Positions 26,901-36,145 of a stretch of 62,000 nucleotides of DNA are shown piece by piece. Every line of letters begins with the position of its first letter. The first letter of the stretch is position 1. The notes under the pieces were generated by a model that had not been told where the DNA came from, did not search any database, and saw only the letters and a list, made by a program, of their open reading frames with translations. A program made the translations under genes and the position numbers. The stretch covers positions 21,364,842 to 21,426,841 of the forward strand of contig NC_135549.1 of NCBI RefSeq assembly GCF_964340395.1. Reading direction: 5' to 3'. This DNA is from Glandiceps talaboti (lineage: Eukaryota; Hemichordata; Enteropneusta; Spengelidae).

Positions 26901-29377
26901 CACGGTAAGTTGAATGATCTTGAATAACTTTTGTCTACGTTCGATTCTGTGATCGTCTGCGGGCAACTCAACTTTTTTCTGTTGGTCAGCCAGACAATTG
27001 TTTTCACTCTCAAATCTTGATCCTGTATTCTATGACTGAATTACTACTGTTACGATCCAAAATATCGTATTTCGGAATTATGGGAATAAATTCTACTTTT
27101 CGGCATTGTAGGCCATAGGTCAGAAATAGACTGGCGATGACGAATCTGGGCAAACATGATGTAACTGAAATTCACATGATTAGTTGGAGAAAAGTATATA
27201 ATAACTTTTATGATGGCGTGATCTTATGGCGTGATTTTCTATATTTAGTTGTTGTGTAAATTCCATTGTATTGGAAGTGTATTTAAAGTGAGAATTAAAC
27301 ATCCAGAATCGACTCGGATAGGTGATTCTGGCAAGCCGAAATATCTTCTCAGTTGTGACTAATTCCCGACTTGGACCTGAACGATCCCGTACGAGAGTAT
27401 GAGAGTGTGAGTGCTAGAGTGTAACGTCTGAACTATCCATACTTATACCGTTCAACTCTACGACACCCAACACTACGAGTTGTGTCGTTCAAGTAAAAAC
27501 CTTCTTATCATCAAATTATTCCCTTTTCATTTTAAGAATTCTGGCCACACTACAATGAAAATTAATAAAACTTGATTTTTATCCATATTCAGTGTAGTTT
27601 AGTTTGGACAGACATTACAGTTCAAGTATATCTCGTTGTAAGACAAAATGCCGTCACCAGAATGGCATTGTCATATATGGACGTTGGTGGCGTTTCTTTC
27701 GTCAAAATACTGGCATTCAACTTACGTCGACTCTTCTGTCTCTTGTCAGCTTGGTCACGCTTTATAGCCTCCAAACCACCTTGCTGTTCAATGAAATCGT
27801 GTATGACTTTTGATGTCTCTTTGTCTTGTAGCTCATTGACTGTCACTCCAACTTGATCAAATAGATCTTGCAAATCAGAGTCAATATTATCTAACTGTAT
27901 TGAAAGACAAAAAATTATATATTAGTACCACAATTGAATTTGATTGTGATGCAAACTATATAATTGAAATAATGCAAATTAGGTAATTACCTGAAGAAGG
28001 TTGTTAACCAACCTTCTAAAATTAATATGCAATTAGGTAAATAGCTAATATTCGCTAGAGGTATTAAACAGTTGCCCATTAAATCATTCATCGATTTTAC
28101 TTTGAAACACTGAGTGGTTGATATTGCAAAGTCTGTCTTCCAGGTCTGCTAGTCCAACTTGAAAAAACAAAGTGATCCTTTAAGATGGAAAGTAGATAGC
28201 TGCTAGTGGTTCTTCAAAAATCTTACTAACACTACTACATTTCATCGTCTGGCACAACAAAAATCTTACCACCATACTCGGACAATTCTGCTTATTTTAA
28301 AAGCGACTACGGGCCAAAAGCGTTGTTGGAGCTAGGGCTTGCAAGAGCTGTGCACCACCGGTACAGTGAGGGTCATCCTCGGCTTTTGTTCGGCAACCTT
28401 CCGAGCGCACATATACATCCGAAGTCTTAACACTAGACGAGGTAGAATGCACCTCGGGTAATTATCGGATTCTAAAGTAACTTACTTTAATTGTAATGTC
28501 ATTTTGACCGCCAGTGCAAAAACTTGAACGTTTACCCTTGATTTACAGATATGTTTTCTAGATTTTGATCGTGTTTTTGTTTCAGTTTTCTTGAACAAAG
28601 TAACAGCAACAGGCTTTTATCCGAGGCACATACAACGCTATAATCTGTAAGGTACGCTGTGACGGGGCGCCCTTACACATTGGGGAAGAGGAGGCCGGTG
28701 AGGGCGCGAGGAGCGACACGACATATCTTACTGCCTAACAACGCCAAATATCACATGCATGACTTCATATTCATTATTCTTTTTAGAATTTACTTACGTC
28801 AAAACCCTTCTCGGGATCCCAGCCCACATGACCAACATGCCTACGAAGTAAATAAAACAGAAATAATTATTTTTTAACATATTGAAATTAATTTTCGCGC
28901 ATGAATGTTACTGTGGAATGATTTATTTATCCTTTTGTTGAAATTTTATATTCATTATTTTCCCCAAATATATCTAATTATATATTATTCTTGAAAAAGT
29001 GGTACAATTAAAATCACGAAATCATGAAACAAAACGTCGTCTGGTTCAACGAAAATCTTACTACCAGTGCTACATTTTATCATCTGGTTTAGCGAAACTC
29101 TTTCCAACAGTGCGTCATTTTATCGTCAGCTGACTTAAAAAAACCTCTTGGAATCAGTGCTATATTTGTCATCGGGTTTAATAACGAACTCTTACCATCA
29201 GTGTTACATTTTATTCTCAGCTGACTTAACGAAACTCTTACCAACAGTGCTACATTTTATCATCTGGTGTAACGTAACTCTTACCAACAGTTCTACATTT
29301 TATCATCTGGCTTAACGAACCTCTTACCACCAGAGATATTTGTCGAGCAAGATAATAAATCATCACCCCCCCCCCCA

Positions 29378-29427
<50 letters not shown>

Positions 29428-32055
29428 TTACAGGCGCTCGTTAAGTTGTTAGACTCCATTGTTCATTGTTTGACCTAACGGCCTCACTGTCGTAGTTCTC
29501 TATTATCTAGCATCTTCACGAGCGCAGGCCTGTTTTACACACCGATGAGTAATCTTATTCAACAGAAAAATGAAACGTATTTGGTCCTATGATCTTAGAA
29601 AGTGCGTGTATCAATGATTCTTACCAAAAAATTATACGCGGAGGTAACTCGCGACTGTTTTTTTTTTTACGAAGAAGCAAATTATGTTTGAATTATCTGC
29701 ATAGTTTACCCGCCAAAAGTCAATCTCCAAGTTCTTGTTTTTGTTGTTGTTTTTATAATTTTTTTTAAATAATGTATTCTTGGAAGTTGTGAAAAAACGG
29801 ATAGGCATATCGTTCAAAGAAAGAAAAACGATATACACAATTTCAGTGTTATTTTTTATACTAACTTAATATCACTTGGTAATCCAAGATCACTTTTTGT
29901 CAGTTTCCTCCCTGAAGGGGATGGTAGGAGGGGCACACCCTCTGTACCTTCTGAAATTATAAAAATAAACAAATGAATAAATACGAAACCCTACAAACAC
30001 ACAAACACACATATTTATAGAATAATAATATATAATATAATTAATATAATATAATATAATATCTTATAATATAATATATTAATATCATATTATGTTGTGT
30101 TATGTTCTATTCTATTCTATTCTATTCTATTCTATTCTATTCTATATTATATATTACAGAATAATGTCACGGTAAATTGAATAACCTTGAATAACTTTCT
30201 GTCTACGTTCGATTCTGTGATCGTGTGCAGGGAACTCAACTTTTTTCTGTAGTAAAAACCTTCTTATCATCAAATTATTCCCTTTTCATTTTAAGAATTC
30301 TGGCCACACCACAATTAGTAAAACTTGATTTTTATTCATATTCAGTGTACTTTAATTTGGACAGACATTACAGTTCAAGTATATCTCGTTGTAAGACAAA
30401 ATGCCGTCACCAGAATGGCATTGTCATATATGACGTTGGTGGCGCTTCTTCACCAAAATACCAGGCATTCAACTTACGTCGACTCTTCTGTCTCTTGTCA
30501 GCTTGGTCACGCTTTATAGCCTCCAAACCACCTTGCTGTTCAATGAAATCGTGTATGACTTTTGATGTCTCTTTGTCTTGTAGCTCATTGACTGTCACTC
30601 CAACTTGATCAAATAGATCTTGCAAATCAGAGTCAATATTATCTAACTGTATTGAAAGACAAAAAATTATATATTAGTACCACAATTGAATTTGATTGTG
30701 ATGCAAACTATATAATTGAAATAATGCAAATTAGGTAATTACCAACCTTCTAAAATTAATATGCAATTAGGTAAATAGCTAATATTCGCTAGAGGTATTA
30801 AACAGTTGCCCATTAAATCATTCATCGATTTTACTTTGAAACACTGAGTGGTTGATATTGCAAAGTCTGTCTTCCAGGTCTGCTAGTCCAACTTGAAAAA
30901 ACAAAGTGATCCTTTAAGATGGAAAGTAGATAGCTGCTAGTGGTTCTTCAAAAATCTTACTAACACTACTACATTTCATCGTCTGGCACAACAAAAATCT
31001 TACCACCATACTCGGACAATTCTGCTTATTTTAAAAGCGACTACAGGCCAAAAGCGTTGTTGGAGCTAGGGCTTGCAAGAGCTGTGCACCACCGGTACAG
31101 TGAGGGTCATCCTCGGCTTTTGTTCGGCAACCTTCCGAGCGCACATCCGAAGTCTTAACACTAGACGAGGTAGAATGCACCTCGGGTAATTATCGGATTC
31201 TAAAGTAACTTACTTTAATTGTAATGTCATTTTGACCGCCAGTGCAAAAACTTGAACGTTTACCCTTGATTTACAGATATGTTTTCTAGATTTTGATCGT
31301 GTTTTTGTTTCAGTTTTCTTGAACAAAGTAATAGCAACAGGCTTTTATCCGAGGCACATACAACGCTATAATCTGTAAGGTACGCTGTGACGGGGCGCCC
31401 TTACACATTGGGGAAGAGGAGGCCGGTGAGGGCGCGAGGAGCGACACGACATATCTTACTGCCTAACAACGCCAAATATCACATGCATGACTTCATATTC
31501 ATTATTCTTTTTAGAATTTACTTACGTCAAAACCCTTCTCGGGATCCCAGCCCACATGACCAACATGCCTACGAAGTAAATAAAACAGAAATAATTATTT
31601 TTTAACATATTGAAATTAATTTTCGCGCATGAATGTTACTGTGGAATGATTTATTTATCCTTTTGTTGAAATTTTATATTCATTATTTTCCCCAAATATA
31701 TATAATTATATATTATTCTTGAAAAAGTGGTACAATTAAAATCACGAAAACATGAAACAAAACGTCGTCTGGTTCAACGAAAATCTTTCCAACAGTGCGT
31801 CATTTTATCGTCAGCTGACTTAAAAAAAACTCTTGGAATCAGTGCTATATTTGTCATCGGGTTTAATAACGAACTCTTACCATCAGTGTTACATTTTATT
31901 CTCAGCTGACTTAACGAAACTCTTACCAACAGTGCTACATTTTATCATCTGGTGTAACGTAACTCTTACCAACAGTTCTACATTTTATCATCTGGCTTAA
32001 CGAACCTCTTACCACCAGAGATATTTGTCGAGCAAGATAATAAATCATCACCCCC

Positions 32056-32092
<37 letters not shown>

Positions 32093-32507
32093 CAGAAAAT
32101 TGAAACGTATTTGGTCCTATGATCTTAGAAAGTGCGTGTATCAATGATTCTTACCAAAAAATTATACGCGGAGGTAACTCGCGACTGTTTTCTTTTACGA
32201 AGAAGAAAATTATGTTTGAATTATCTGCATAGTTTACCCGCCAAAAGTAAATCTCCAAGTTCTTGTTTTTGTTGTTTTTATAATTTTTTTTAAATAATGT
32301 ATTCTTGGAAGTTGTGAAAAAACGGATAGGCATATCGTTCAAAGAAAGAAAAACGATATACACAATTTCAGTGTTATTTTTTATACTAACTTAATATCAC
32401 TTGGTAATCCAAGATCACTTTTTGTCAGTTTCCTCCCCTTGTCCTTCTTCTTCTTGCCTTTGTCCTTGTCTTTGTGTTTCTCCATGGTGTTTGTTACTTC
32501 TGGTATA
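15799..32507 (-). CDS. WASP-type actin regulator joined to NEURL4-C/ADP-ribosyltransferase-like module; 13 exons, 5' incomplete
   Basis: Exons in transcription order: 32507-32391, 31568-31526, 30646-30478, 29950-29866, 28840-28798, 27894-27726, 26632-26250, 24752-24665, 22008-21943, 20818-20680, 19068-18953, 18137-17990, 16246-15799. Every junction has AG/GT sites and matching phase, giving 670 codons plus stop from the first visible exon. Domain order: Lys-rich basic region; CRIB (GHVGWDP); GBD; chimeric linker; second CRIB and GBD; proline-rich region; two WH2 motifs; a short linker exon; then a Cys/His-rich and FHGT-containing module like the C-terminus of NEURL4. WASP proteins release an actin-binding tail when Cdc42/Rac GTPases bind the CRIB. 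No EVH1/WH1 exon was found upstream and no acidic VCA tail downstream. One transcript is inferred from phase and order. Two adjacent, partly decayed genes remain the alternative. Confidence 0.6.
16355..16526. repeat. fold-back (hairpin) element with about 75-bp arms
   Basis: The left arm (16355-16430) and right arm (16447-16526) are near-perfect inverted copies, starting CACATATTGCCTGGCC on each strand and meeting at CATGC around a 16-base loop. It sits in the last intron of the minus-strand gene. It looks like a MITE or fold-back element. Confidence 0.8.
16968..17068. repeat. second imperfect hairpin
   Basis: GAACTCGAATCGGGG and TATATTGCA on the left mirror TGCAATAT and CCCAATTCGAGTCC on the right, with mismatches. 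It lies in the same intron as the larger fold-back, about 440 bp away. Confidence 0.55.
17990..18137 (-). CDS. ART-like module exon with Ser/Tyr motif
   Basis: Acceptor CTTATAG, donor GTAAGT, phase 1 in and 2 out. It encodes [20 protein letters not shown] and then [11 protein letters not shown]. The S-P-S-I-K-Y piece resembles the Ser/Tyr-containing strand of PARP-type folds that contacts nicotinamide. That comparison is from memory of the fold, not an alignment. Confidence 0.7.
18679..18718. repeat. poly-T followed by poly-G run
   Basis: About 23 T then GGAGG and about 10 G, in an intron. Confidence 0.85.
18953..19068 (-). CDS. ART-like module exon with FHGT motif
   Basis: Acceptor ATAACAG, donor GTGAGT, phase 2 in and 1 out. 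It encodes [20 protein letters not shown] and then [14 protein letters not shown]. The Trp-His-Val-Ala-x-His-Gly-Thr core followed by an Ile-Leu-x-x-Gly-x-Leu-Leu-x-Pro-Gly helix end is the hallmark of the NEURL4 C-terminal region. It resembles the His-Gly-Thr/Ser motif of PARP and KptA-type ADP-ribosyltransferase folds. Confidence 0.75.
19275..19640 (-). mobile_element. LINE 3' fragment
   Basis: The 3' end is AATAAAGTTGATTGATTG (minus strand) with a TTGA tail. Just upstream the minus strand reads [20 protein letters not shown], the C-terminal motif typical of CR1/L2/Jockey-type LINE ORF2 proteins. It is 5'-truncated and inserted in an intron in the gene's own orientation. Confidence 0.7.
19745..20400. 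repeat. degenerate tandem repeats
   Basis: A unit of roughly 115 bp with TTGTTGCTAGGCAT is repeated as TTGTCACTAGGCAT (19.77 and 19.88 kb). Another of roughly 150 bp starting TTTTTGACCAAAAGTGACA recurs near 20094 and 20238. Intronic and non-coding. Confidence 0.5.
20410..20459. repeat. (AC)n microsatellite
   Basis: About 25 AC units in an intron. Confidence 0.95.
20680..20818 (-). CDS. Cys/His-rich exon of NEURL4-C-like module
   Basis: Acceptor ATGTAG, donor GTAAGT, phase 1 in and 2 out. It encodes [15 protein letters not shown] and then [12 protein letters not shown]. The CxCxxCHxxRGD cluster looks zinc-binding, and [10 protein letters not shown] is a strongly conserved block at this place in NEURL4 C-termini as I recall them. 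Confidence 0.75.
21200..21255. repeat. (GTAT)n microsatellite
   Basis: About 14 units, intronic. The short open frames across it on both strands are artefacts. Confidence 0.95.
21943..22008 (-). CDS. small Cys-containing exon of NEURL4-C-like module
   Basis: A 66-bp exon with acceptor CATAG and donor GTAAGT, phase 1 in and 1 out. It encodes [20 protein letters not shown]. The paired cysteines precede the Cys/His exon and probably belong to the same metal-binding unit. Confidence 0.65.
22100..22510 (-). mobile_element. LINE ORF2 C-terminal fragment
   Basis: The minus strand reads [11 protein letters not shown], then [16 protein letters not shown]. It closely parallels the C-terminal end of the LINE at 44.7-47.9 kb (EKGRYTG, DEFHFLLVCPLYNELR), so the two are from related families. 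Intronic and 5'-truncated. Confidence 0.7.
23738..23897. repeat. compound (GTAT)n-(TA)n microsatellite
   Basis: GTAT/GTGT units are followed by about 80 bp of alternating TA, the longest TA run in the window. Intronic. Overlapping Tyr-Ile open frames are artefacts. Confidence 0.95.
24665..24752 (-). CDS. linker exon between WH2 and NEURL4-C parts
   Basis: Acceptor CGTTAACAG, donor GTCAGT, phase 0 in and 1 out. Only one frame is open and it reads [20 protein letters not shown] then [10 protein letters not shown]. Its first Val completes the LKTV end of the second WH2 motif of the upstream exon, which supports the join. Its phase-1 exit fits the next Cys exon. It has none of the acidic or amphipathic sequence expected of a WASP VCA tail. 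I do not recognise it as a domain. Confidence 0.55.
25117..25147. repeat. short inverted repeat
   Basis: TCTCAGATCACTAA and TTAGTGGTCTGAGA form a 14-bp stem with one mismatch and a single-base centre. Intronic. Confidence 0.6.
26250..26632 (-). CDS. proline-rich and double WH2 exon of WASP-like gene
   Basis: Acceptor ATTTCAG, donor GTAAAA, phase 1 in and 0 out. It encodes [22 protein letters not shown] and [10 protein letters not shown] repeats (profilin and SH3 ligand type). Two WH2 actin-monomer-binding motifs follow, [14 protein letters not shown] and [13 protein letters not shown](V). The order and spacing match the N-WASP proline-rich/V region, but this proline-rich stretch (about 75 residues) is shorter than in vertebrate N-WASP. 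Confidence 0.88.
26724..26885. repeat. (TATAA)n-(TTCTA)n compound pentanucleotide repeat
   Basis: TATAA units switch to TTCTA units. A shorter version recurs at 30027-30145 in the second copy of the tandem duplication. Confidence 0.93.
26981..27492. mobile_element. copy-A-specific 510-bp segment, possible solo LTR
   Basis: It is absent from the otherwise matching intron of copy B, which goes straight from TTTTTTCTGT to AGTAAAAACC. It contains TGTTACGATCC, a TATA-like GTATATAATAAC and a downstream GAATTAAAC. These are compatible with an LTR, but no clean target-site duplication or TG...CA ends could be fixed. A deletion from copy B explains it equally well. Confidence 0.3.
27726..27894 (-). 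CDS. GBD exon, copy A
   Basis: A 169-bp exon with acceptor AATACAG and donor GTAAGT, phase 0 in and 1 out. It encodes [39 protein letters not shown] and [12 protein letters not shown]. This is the N-WASP GTPase-binding/autoinhibitory helix region that clamps the VCA tail. It is base-for-base identical with the exon at 30478-30646. Confidence 0.92.
28798..28840 (-). CDS. CRIB exon, copy A
   Basis: A 43-bp exon, phase 2 in and 0 out, encoding [14 protein letters not shown]. It is the core of the Cdc42/Rac interactive binding motif and is too short to be found as an open frame alone. Donor GTAAGT, acceptor TTCGTAG. Confidence 0.9.
29365..29422. repeat. poly-C plus (CA)n tract
   Basis: Intronic. 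The shorter counterpart in copy B is at 32051-32090. Confidence 0.93.
29866..29950 (-). CDS. chimeric exon at the duplication junction
   Basis: The acceptor and first half come from the proline-rich exon ([13 protein letters not shown]). The second half and donor GTTAGT come from the basic exon ([14 protein letters not shown]). The join lies near 29911. It is 85 bp, phase 1 in and 2 out, so it reads in frame from the upstream GBD copy into the downstream CRIB copy. A random fusion would keep frame one time in three. Absence of stops and intact splice sites suggest it could be used. Confidence 0.7.
30478..30646 (-). CDS. GBD exon, copy B
   Basis: Identical in sequence, splice sites and phase to the exon at 27726-27894, although the flanking introns differ by several indels. 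Confidence 0.92.
31526..31568 (-). CDS. CRIB exon, copy B
   Basis: Same 43-bp exon, splice sites and phase as 28798-28840, joined upstream to the basic exon at 32391-32507. Confidence 0.9.
32391..32507 (-). CDS. basic-region exon of WASP-like gene (first exon seen)
   Basis: Acceptor TTCATACAG, donor GTTAGT, phase 2 in and 2 out. It encodes [20 protein letters not shown] and then [13 protein letters not shown]. This is the Lys-rich, phosphoinositide-binding stretch just before CRIB, as in N-WASP (which has KKKRLTKADIGTPSNF at the same place). The ATG inside could start translation, but the acceptor and open frame before it argue for an upstream exon that I could not find. Confidence 0.85.
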
Positions 32508-32629
32508 CTGTATGAAAAGAGATTGAAAATGTTTACTGAAACGAGAAAACGTGTATGTTCGTAACGTTTTGCTGAGTATTTAGAGGTGTGTATCATACCC
32601 CTAACATACCCCAATACACACCCACTGAC

Positions 32630-32762
32630 AAACAGATGCACGCTCACATACACATGTACGCACATACGCACGCATGCACATACGACCGCACGCCCGCACG
32701 CACGCACGCAAGCAAACACACAGATACACACACAGACACAGACACACACACACACACACACC
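32630..32762. repeat. CA-rich degenerate microsatellite
   Basis: Mixed CACA/CGCA/GACA tract upstream of the basic exon. The Thr-His and Cys-Val open frames across it are artefacts. Confidence 0.9.
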
Positions 32763-33162
32763 AACCTCCTCACACAGATCTAAAGTAACTTGTCAGTTAG
32801 TCTATTTTACTGTCAATAGACAATTAAGGTACTACGTAATAGAAAAGTACTAGACTCAGTGCTTCACATTTTGAGATAGCCAACACAATACATTATTACA
32901 GTAGTCGTCAGTCACGATAGAGAACGAAATCAAGCTCTAAGTCTTATAGTCCTAGCCCTAAGGCTGCTTTCACAAAAACTTGTTAGGGGGGGGGGTTGGG
33001 AGATTTTAGGGGTGGGGACTTGAAAATATATGGATAGTGTGTGGGGGGGTACCTGAAAAAATGTTATGGGTTGTAGGGGGGGGGGTACCTGAAAATAAAT
33101 TGACATCATGACTTTTCAAACATGGAAATAAGCTTTTAAAATGTTGGTCTTCCTTTTTCATT

Positions 33163-33167
<5 letters not shown>

Positions 33168-33204
<37 letters not shown>
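33168..33204. repeat. (AAC)n microsatellite inside transposon
   Basis: About 12 units, close to the left subterminal repeats. Confidence 0.95.
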
Positions 33205-33205
<1 letters not shown>

Positions 33206-33913
33206 GCTACAAACAACAGTTGCTCACAAGTTAGTAAAATGAAAAACAAAAACAGTCAAATTTTAATTGTCTTTTAAAATAAACTGTTAATGTAATGATA
33301 AATTGAAATGGGCGAATTGAGTGGTACAGATTGTTTTTTGTCTGAAAATACCAGTGTCATTCATGTACACTACTATCTACTGAAATTTGGTTCATTTAAT
33401 GTGTGAAATTACCTTTACACTGTACTGAAAATTTTCTTTGTGACATGACTGTGTTTTGGTTTGTGGTTACCACAATGATATGTAATTTTTTCATGTAAAT
33501 TCTTACTAGTATTAAATGACAGACAAATATGACAGACAACATTTTACATTTGCAGCTCTTGGAAGTTAAAAAAAAAGAGTTGGAAAAGGTTCATCTCAGC
33601 CTGCCATCAAAATGTAAAAGATGCACCTGCACTAAAACATACTTGACAAGTATCAAAAACTTCTGTGCAAGGTATTTTTTCATCCTATAGATATGACTAT
33701 AATTTTCAACACAAACTTTTAATAACACATTCTAAATATTTCCTAAAATTAGCATATTGGCAACGTCTGCTACATGTGAAACAGAAGACAATATCTCACA
33801 AGCTGAGTTAACAGAGAAAAAGTAAAATAGGTTTTTTGCACATACTTTTCAACTTTGCATGAATATACTATTACTTGTAAATATAAAGATAAATAAATAC
33901 ACTTTGACACTAT

Positions 33914-34518
33914 ATGGATGTATTCTCAACACCATTAACAAGAGATGATGGTAGTGAAAGACCACCAGATGACTTCCAACCCCGTGCACAACTAAAACAC
34001 CTGTATAGTAAAGGGTTAGTGTCAAGTAAAAATGTTGAGAAACTTGACGAATTGAGCAAGAAACTGTGTGTCAAGAAAGAGATATTAAAGGGAGCAATCC
34101 TTCATTTAGAACAACAGAGAACACTTGCCTCTATGAGGGAAAGAAAAAGAATGAAAGAAAGGGAGCAACGTGCTGAAAAAAATTTGATGAATATGACTGG
34201 GATGCGCTTGTCAGAAACAGTGACATTTCAAAATTGAAAGTGAAAGAACTTGATAAGTACCTTTCCAACTATGAAATTCCAGCTGTGGCAGGAATGCACA
34301 AAATAGACAAAGTTGAGGCTGTAAGATGCCACTATTATCAATCTAAAGAAAGTGAGAGTGATCTGTCATCTGATGACAGTGACAGTGAGAATGATGATAC
34401 AGCTAGTTCCAACTCTGATGAAGTTGAAGGAGAAATTGGGTATGATGATGATGACAATGCCATGTTTATATACACAAGATCTGGAAGGAGAGTTACCACT
34501 TGGAAATCAAAAATTTAA
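33914..34518 (+). pseudogene. transposon-encoded SAP-like protein, frameshifted
   Basis: An ATG frame (33914-34237) gives a charged helical protein with HLEQQRTLASMRERKRMKER. A second frame (to 34518) gives KLKVKELDKYLSNYEI, an Asp/Ser/Glu-rich stretch and a TRSGRRVTTW end. The second frame is also open before its ATG (DEYDWDALVRNSDISKLK). The two overlap at an A-run near 34176-34183, so one single-base shift there would have made one protein of about 200 residues. KLKVKELDKYL followed by a spaced helix resembles a SAP-type DNA-binding fold. I do not recognise the family. Confidence 0.55.
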
Positions 34519-35794
34519 ATAAACACATTCTGAGACTTTGTTTAAAATCCTGCATCCACCTTTGTAATCTAACGTCAAAACCAGTCCAATAATCAGGCTC
34601 TTACAAGGTAAATGTATTACCAGGTTCATTAAGATATACAATTACTATGCTAATAGGGCCATCTTAATTATCATTACCACTAATATATATCACGTGATTC
34701 CTATTCTGTTAGATGAAATGTGGCTGGCATTTTTGAGTCATACATTTATTTTCTTTTGACATTATATTGAACTAATTTACATCAAACAGGAACGGGATAC
34801 ATGGCAATGCATTTTATTAAGAGTTTTTTCAGTGTTTAATATTTAGACCAATTTGATTTCTTTTAGCACACATTTAGGAAACTGAACTGGAACAATACAG
34901 TATAAAACTCTCTTTAGATAACATGTGCATCACAATATTTGCAAATACAACTAAAATGACATTCAACTGTAACACTACTAGTATAATGTACTAAATACAA
35001 TATTGAACAGAAAACAAAGACTCAGTTGGTCTGCTGATCATTTTACAAGAGTTATTCAAAGTGTAATTCATTTACAAGTATATGTTGTTTTTTTGGAAAG
35101 GCAATGCACTGGTTAACATAACATTTTGTTTTAACTGGTGTTTGTGTATATATATACACACAATATACAAATTGATTATATATATAATGGACAAAGTTGG
35201 TATTAAGTGTATTATGTACAGTTTTGTACTTGGTATGGAATGTTAACGCACAGGAAGAGTATTCCAAAAAGAATTTATTCGGGTGGGGGTACTTGAAAAT
35301 ATTCGGGTAGGGGGGGGGGGTACTTGAAATATTTGGGGCTTTGGCAAGGGGGGTACTTGAAAAAATTTGGAATATGGCAGGGGGGGTACTTGAAAAAAAA
35401 TTAGGGTTTTACAAAAAGTCTCCCGACCCCCCCCCCCCCCCTAACAAGTTTTTGTGAAAGCAGCCTAATCGAATACAACATACGCTCTAAAGTCTACGTC
35501 AATCGTAGATAAATGTTCCTAAAATGAAATTCACAAAGTAAGAGAAATACTTTATCAAGTAATCGAAGGCTGAAAGTGTTATTTATCGGTCACCATATAC
35601 TCACCCTAAGAGTTTTCACGGGTGTGTCAGGACTTTATAATAATAATAATAATAATAATTATAATTATAATAATAGTACATGTACATAGAAATCATAATT
35701 TTTATAATAATCGAGTTTATTCGAATATTAACCACCCTACCTGGGGTAGTTTTGTATGCTGAGTTCAAAAAAGGGGGTCATTTTATGAACATAT

Positions 35795-35808
35795 GTTGCC
35801 ATGGTAAC
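35795..35808. promoter_or_regulatory. perfect X-box (RFX-type) motif
   Basis: GTTGCCATGGTAAC matches the palindromic RFX consensus. It is repeated at 36132-36145, 39564-39577 and 39892-39905, with relatives GTTTCCATGGAAAC (35958) and GTTTCCATGGCAAC (39721). All occur in the same repeat unit, so they may be repeat passengers rather than selected sites. Confidence 0.5.
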
Positions 35809-36131
35809 CAAAATCACCATAATATGTTAATCATTTTTCCAAAAATTGACATAAAACATTGAAAAAAAAGATAATACAGTGAAAAAATGTCCTTGTATTA
35901 GACATGTATGAGTTAGTGATACCTGGTGTAACATAAATTGTATAAAATTGGATGGCTGTTTCCATGGAAACATAAGGTAGACGTGAAAATTATGTATTTC
36001 ATGACATACACATACATCTCACAAATAACATTATAAATCTGATAAATATCTTTTTATTTGCACATTGACCCCACTACTAAGGGTAGTTTGTCATGCTGAA
36101 TTCAAAAAAAGTGGTCATCTAATGAACATCA

Positions 36132-36145
36132 GTTGCCATGGTAAC
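36132..36145. promoter_or_regulatory. perfect X-box motif, second in unit 1
   Basis: Lies in an internal tandem repeat of about 340 bp with the 35795 site. Confidence 0.5.

Larger units (their letters stand above)
26590..29911. repeat. tandem duplication, copy A (left)
   Basis: This unit runs from inside the proline-rich exon to inside the basic-region exon fragment. Its right neighbour, 29912-32430, is a near-identical copy containing the same CRIB and GBD exons and flanking introns. Copy A has segments missing from copy B: about 510 bp at 26981-27492, about 48 bp near 29060, and about 140 bp near 29425-29560. The copies therefore have separate histories rather than being one sequence read twice. 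Confidence 0.9.
29912..32430. repeat. tandem duplication, copy B (right)
   Basis: Near-identical to 26590-29911 apart from the indels described there. It carries the first CRIB (31526-31568) and GBD (30478-30646) in transcription order. Confidence 0.9.
32962..35465. mobile_element. DNA transposon, 2.5 kb, 34-bp TIRs, TAA target duplication
   Basis: The ends are perfect inverted repeats beginning GGCTGCTTTCACAAAAACTT and running into poly-G. TAA flanks each side (32959-32961 and 35466-35468), the size and sequence expected for PIF/Harbinger-type insertion. Behind each end lie several G-rich subterminal repeats (GGGGGGTACTTGAAAA and variants; 33000-33095 and 35280-35400). Inside are a broken ORF at 33914-34518 and an (AAC)n tract. 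No DDE transposase was recognised, so it is probably non-autonomous. Superfamily assignment rests only on the target duplication. Confidence 0.82.

Noticed and set aside
27572-27856. Plus-strand frames over the GBD exon, repeated at 30225-30608
   Set aside because: Antisense shadows of the GBD exon, duplicated because the exon is duplicated.
28659-28877. 72-codon plus-strand frame, identical at 31387-31605
   Set aside because: The identity comes from the tandem duplication. It is antisense to the CRIB exon, with no domain or conservation independent of it.
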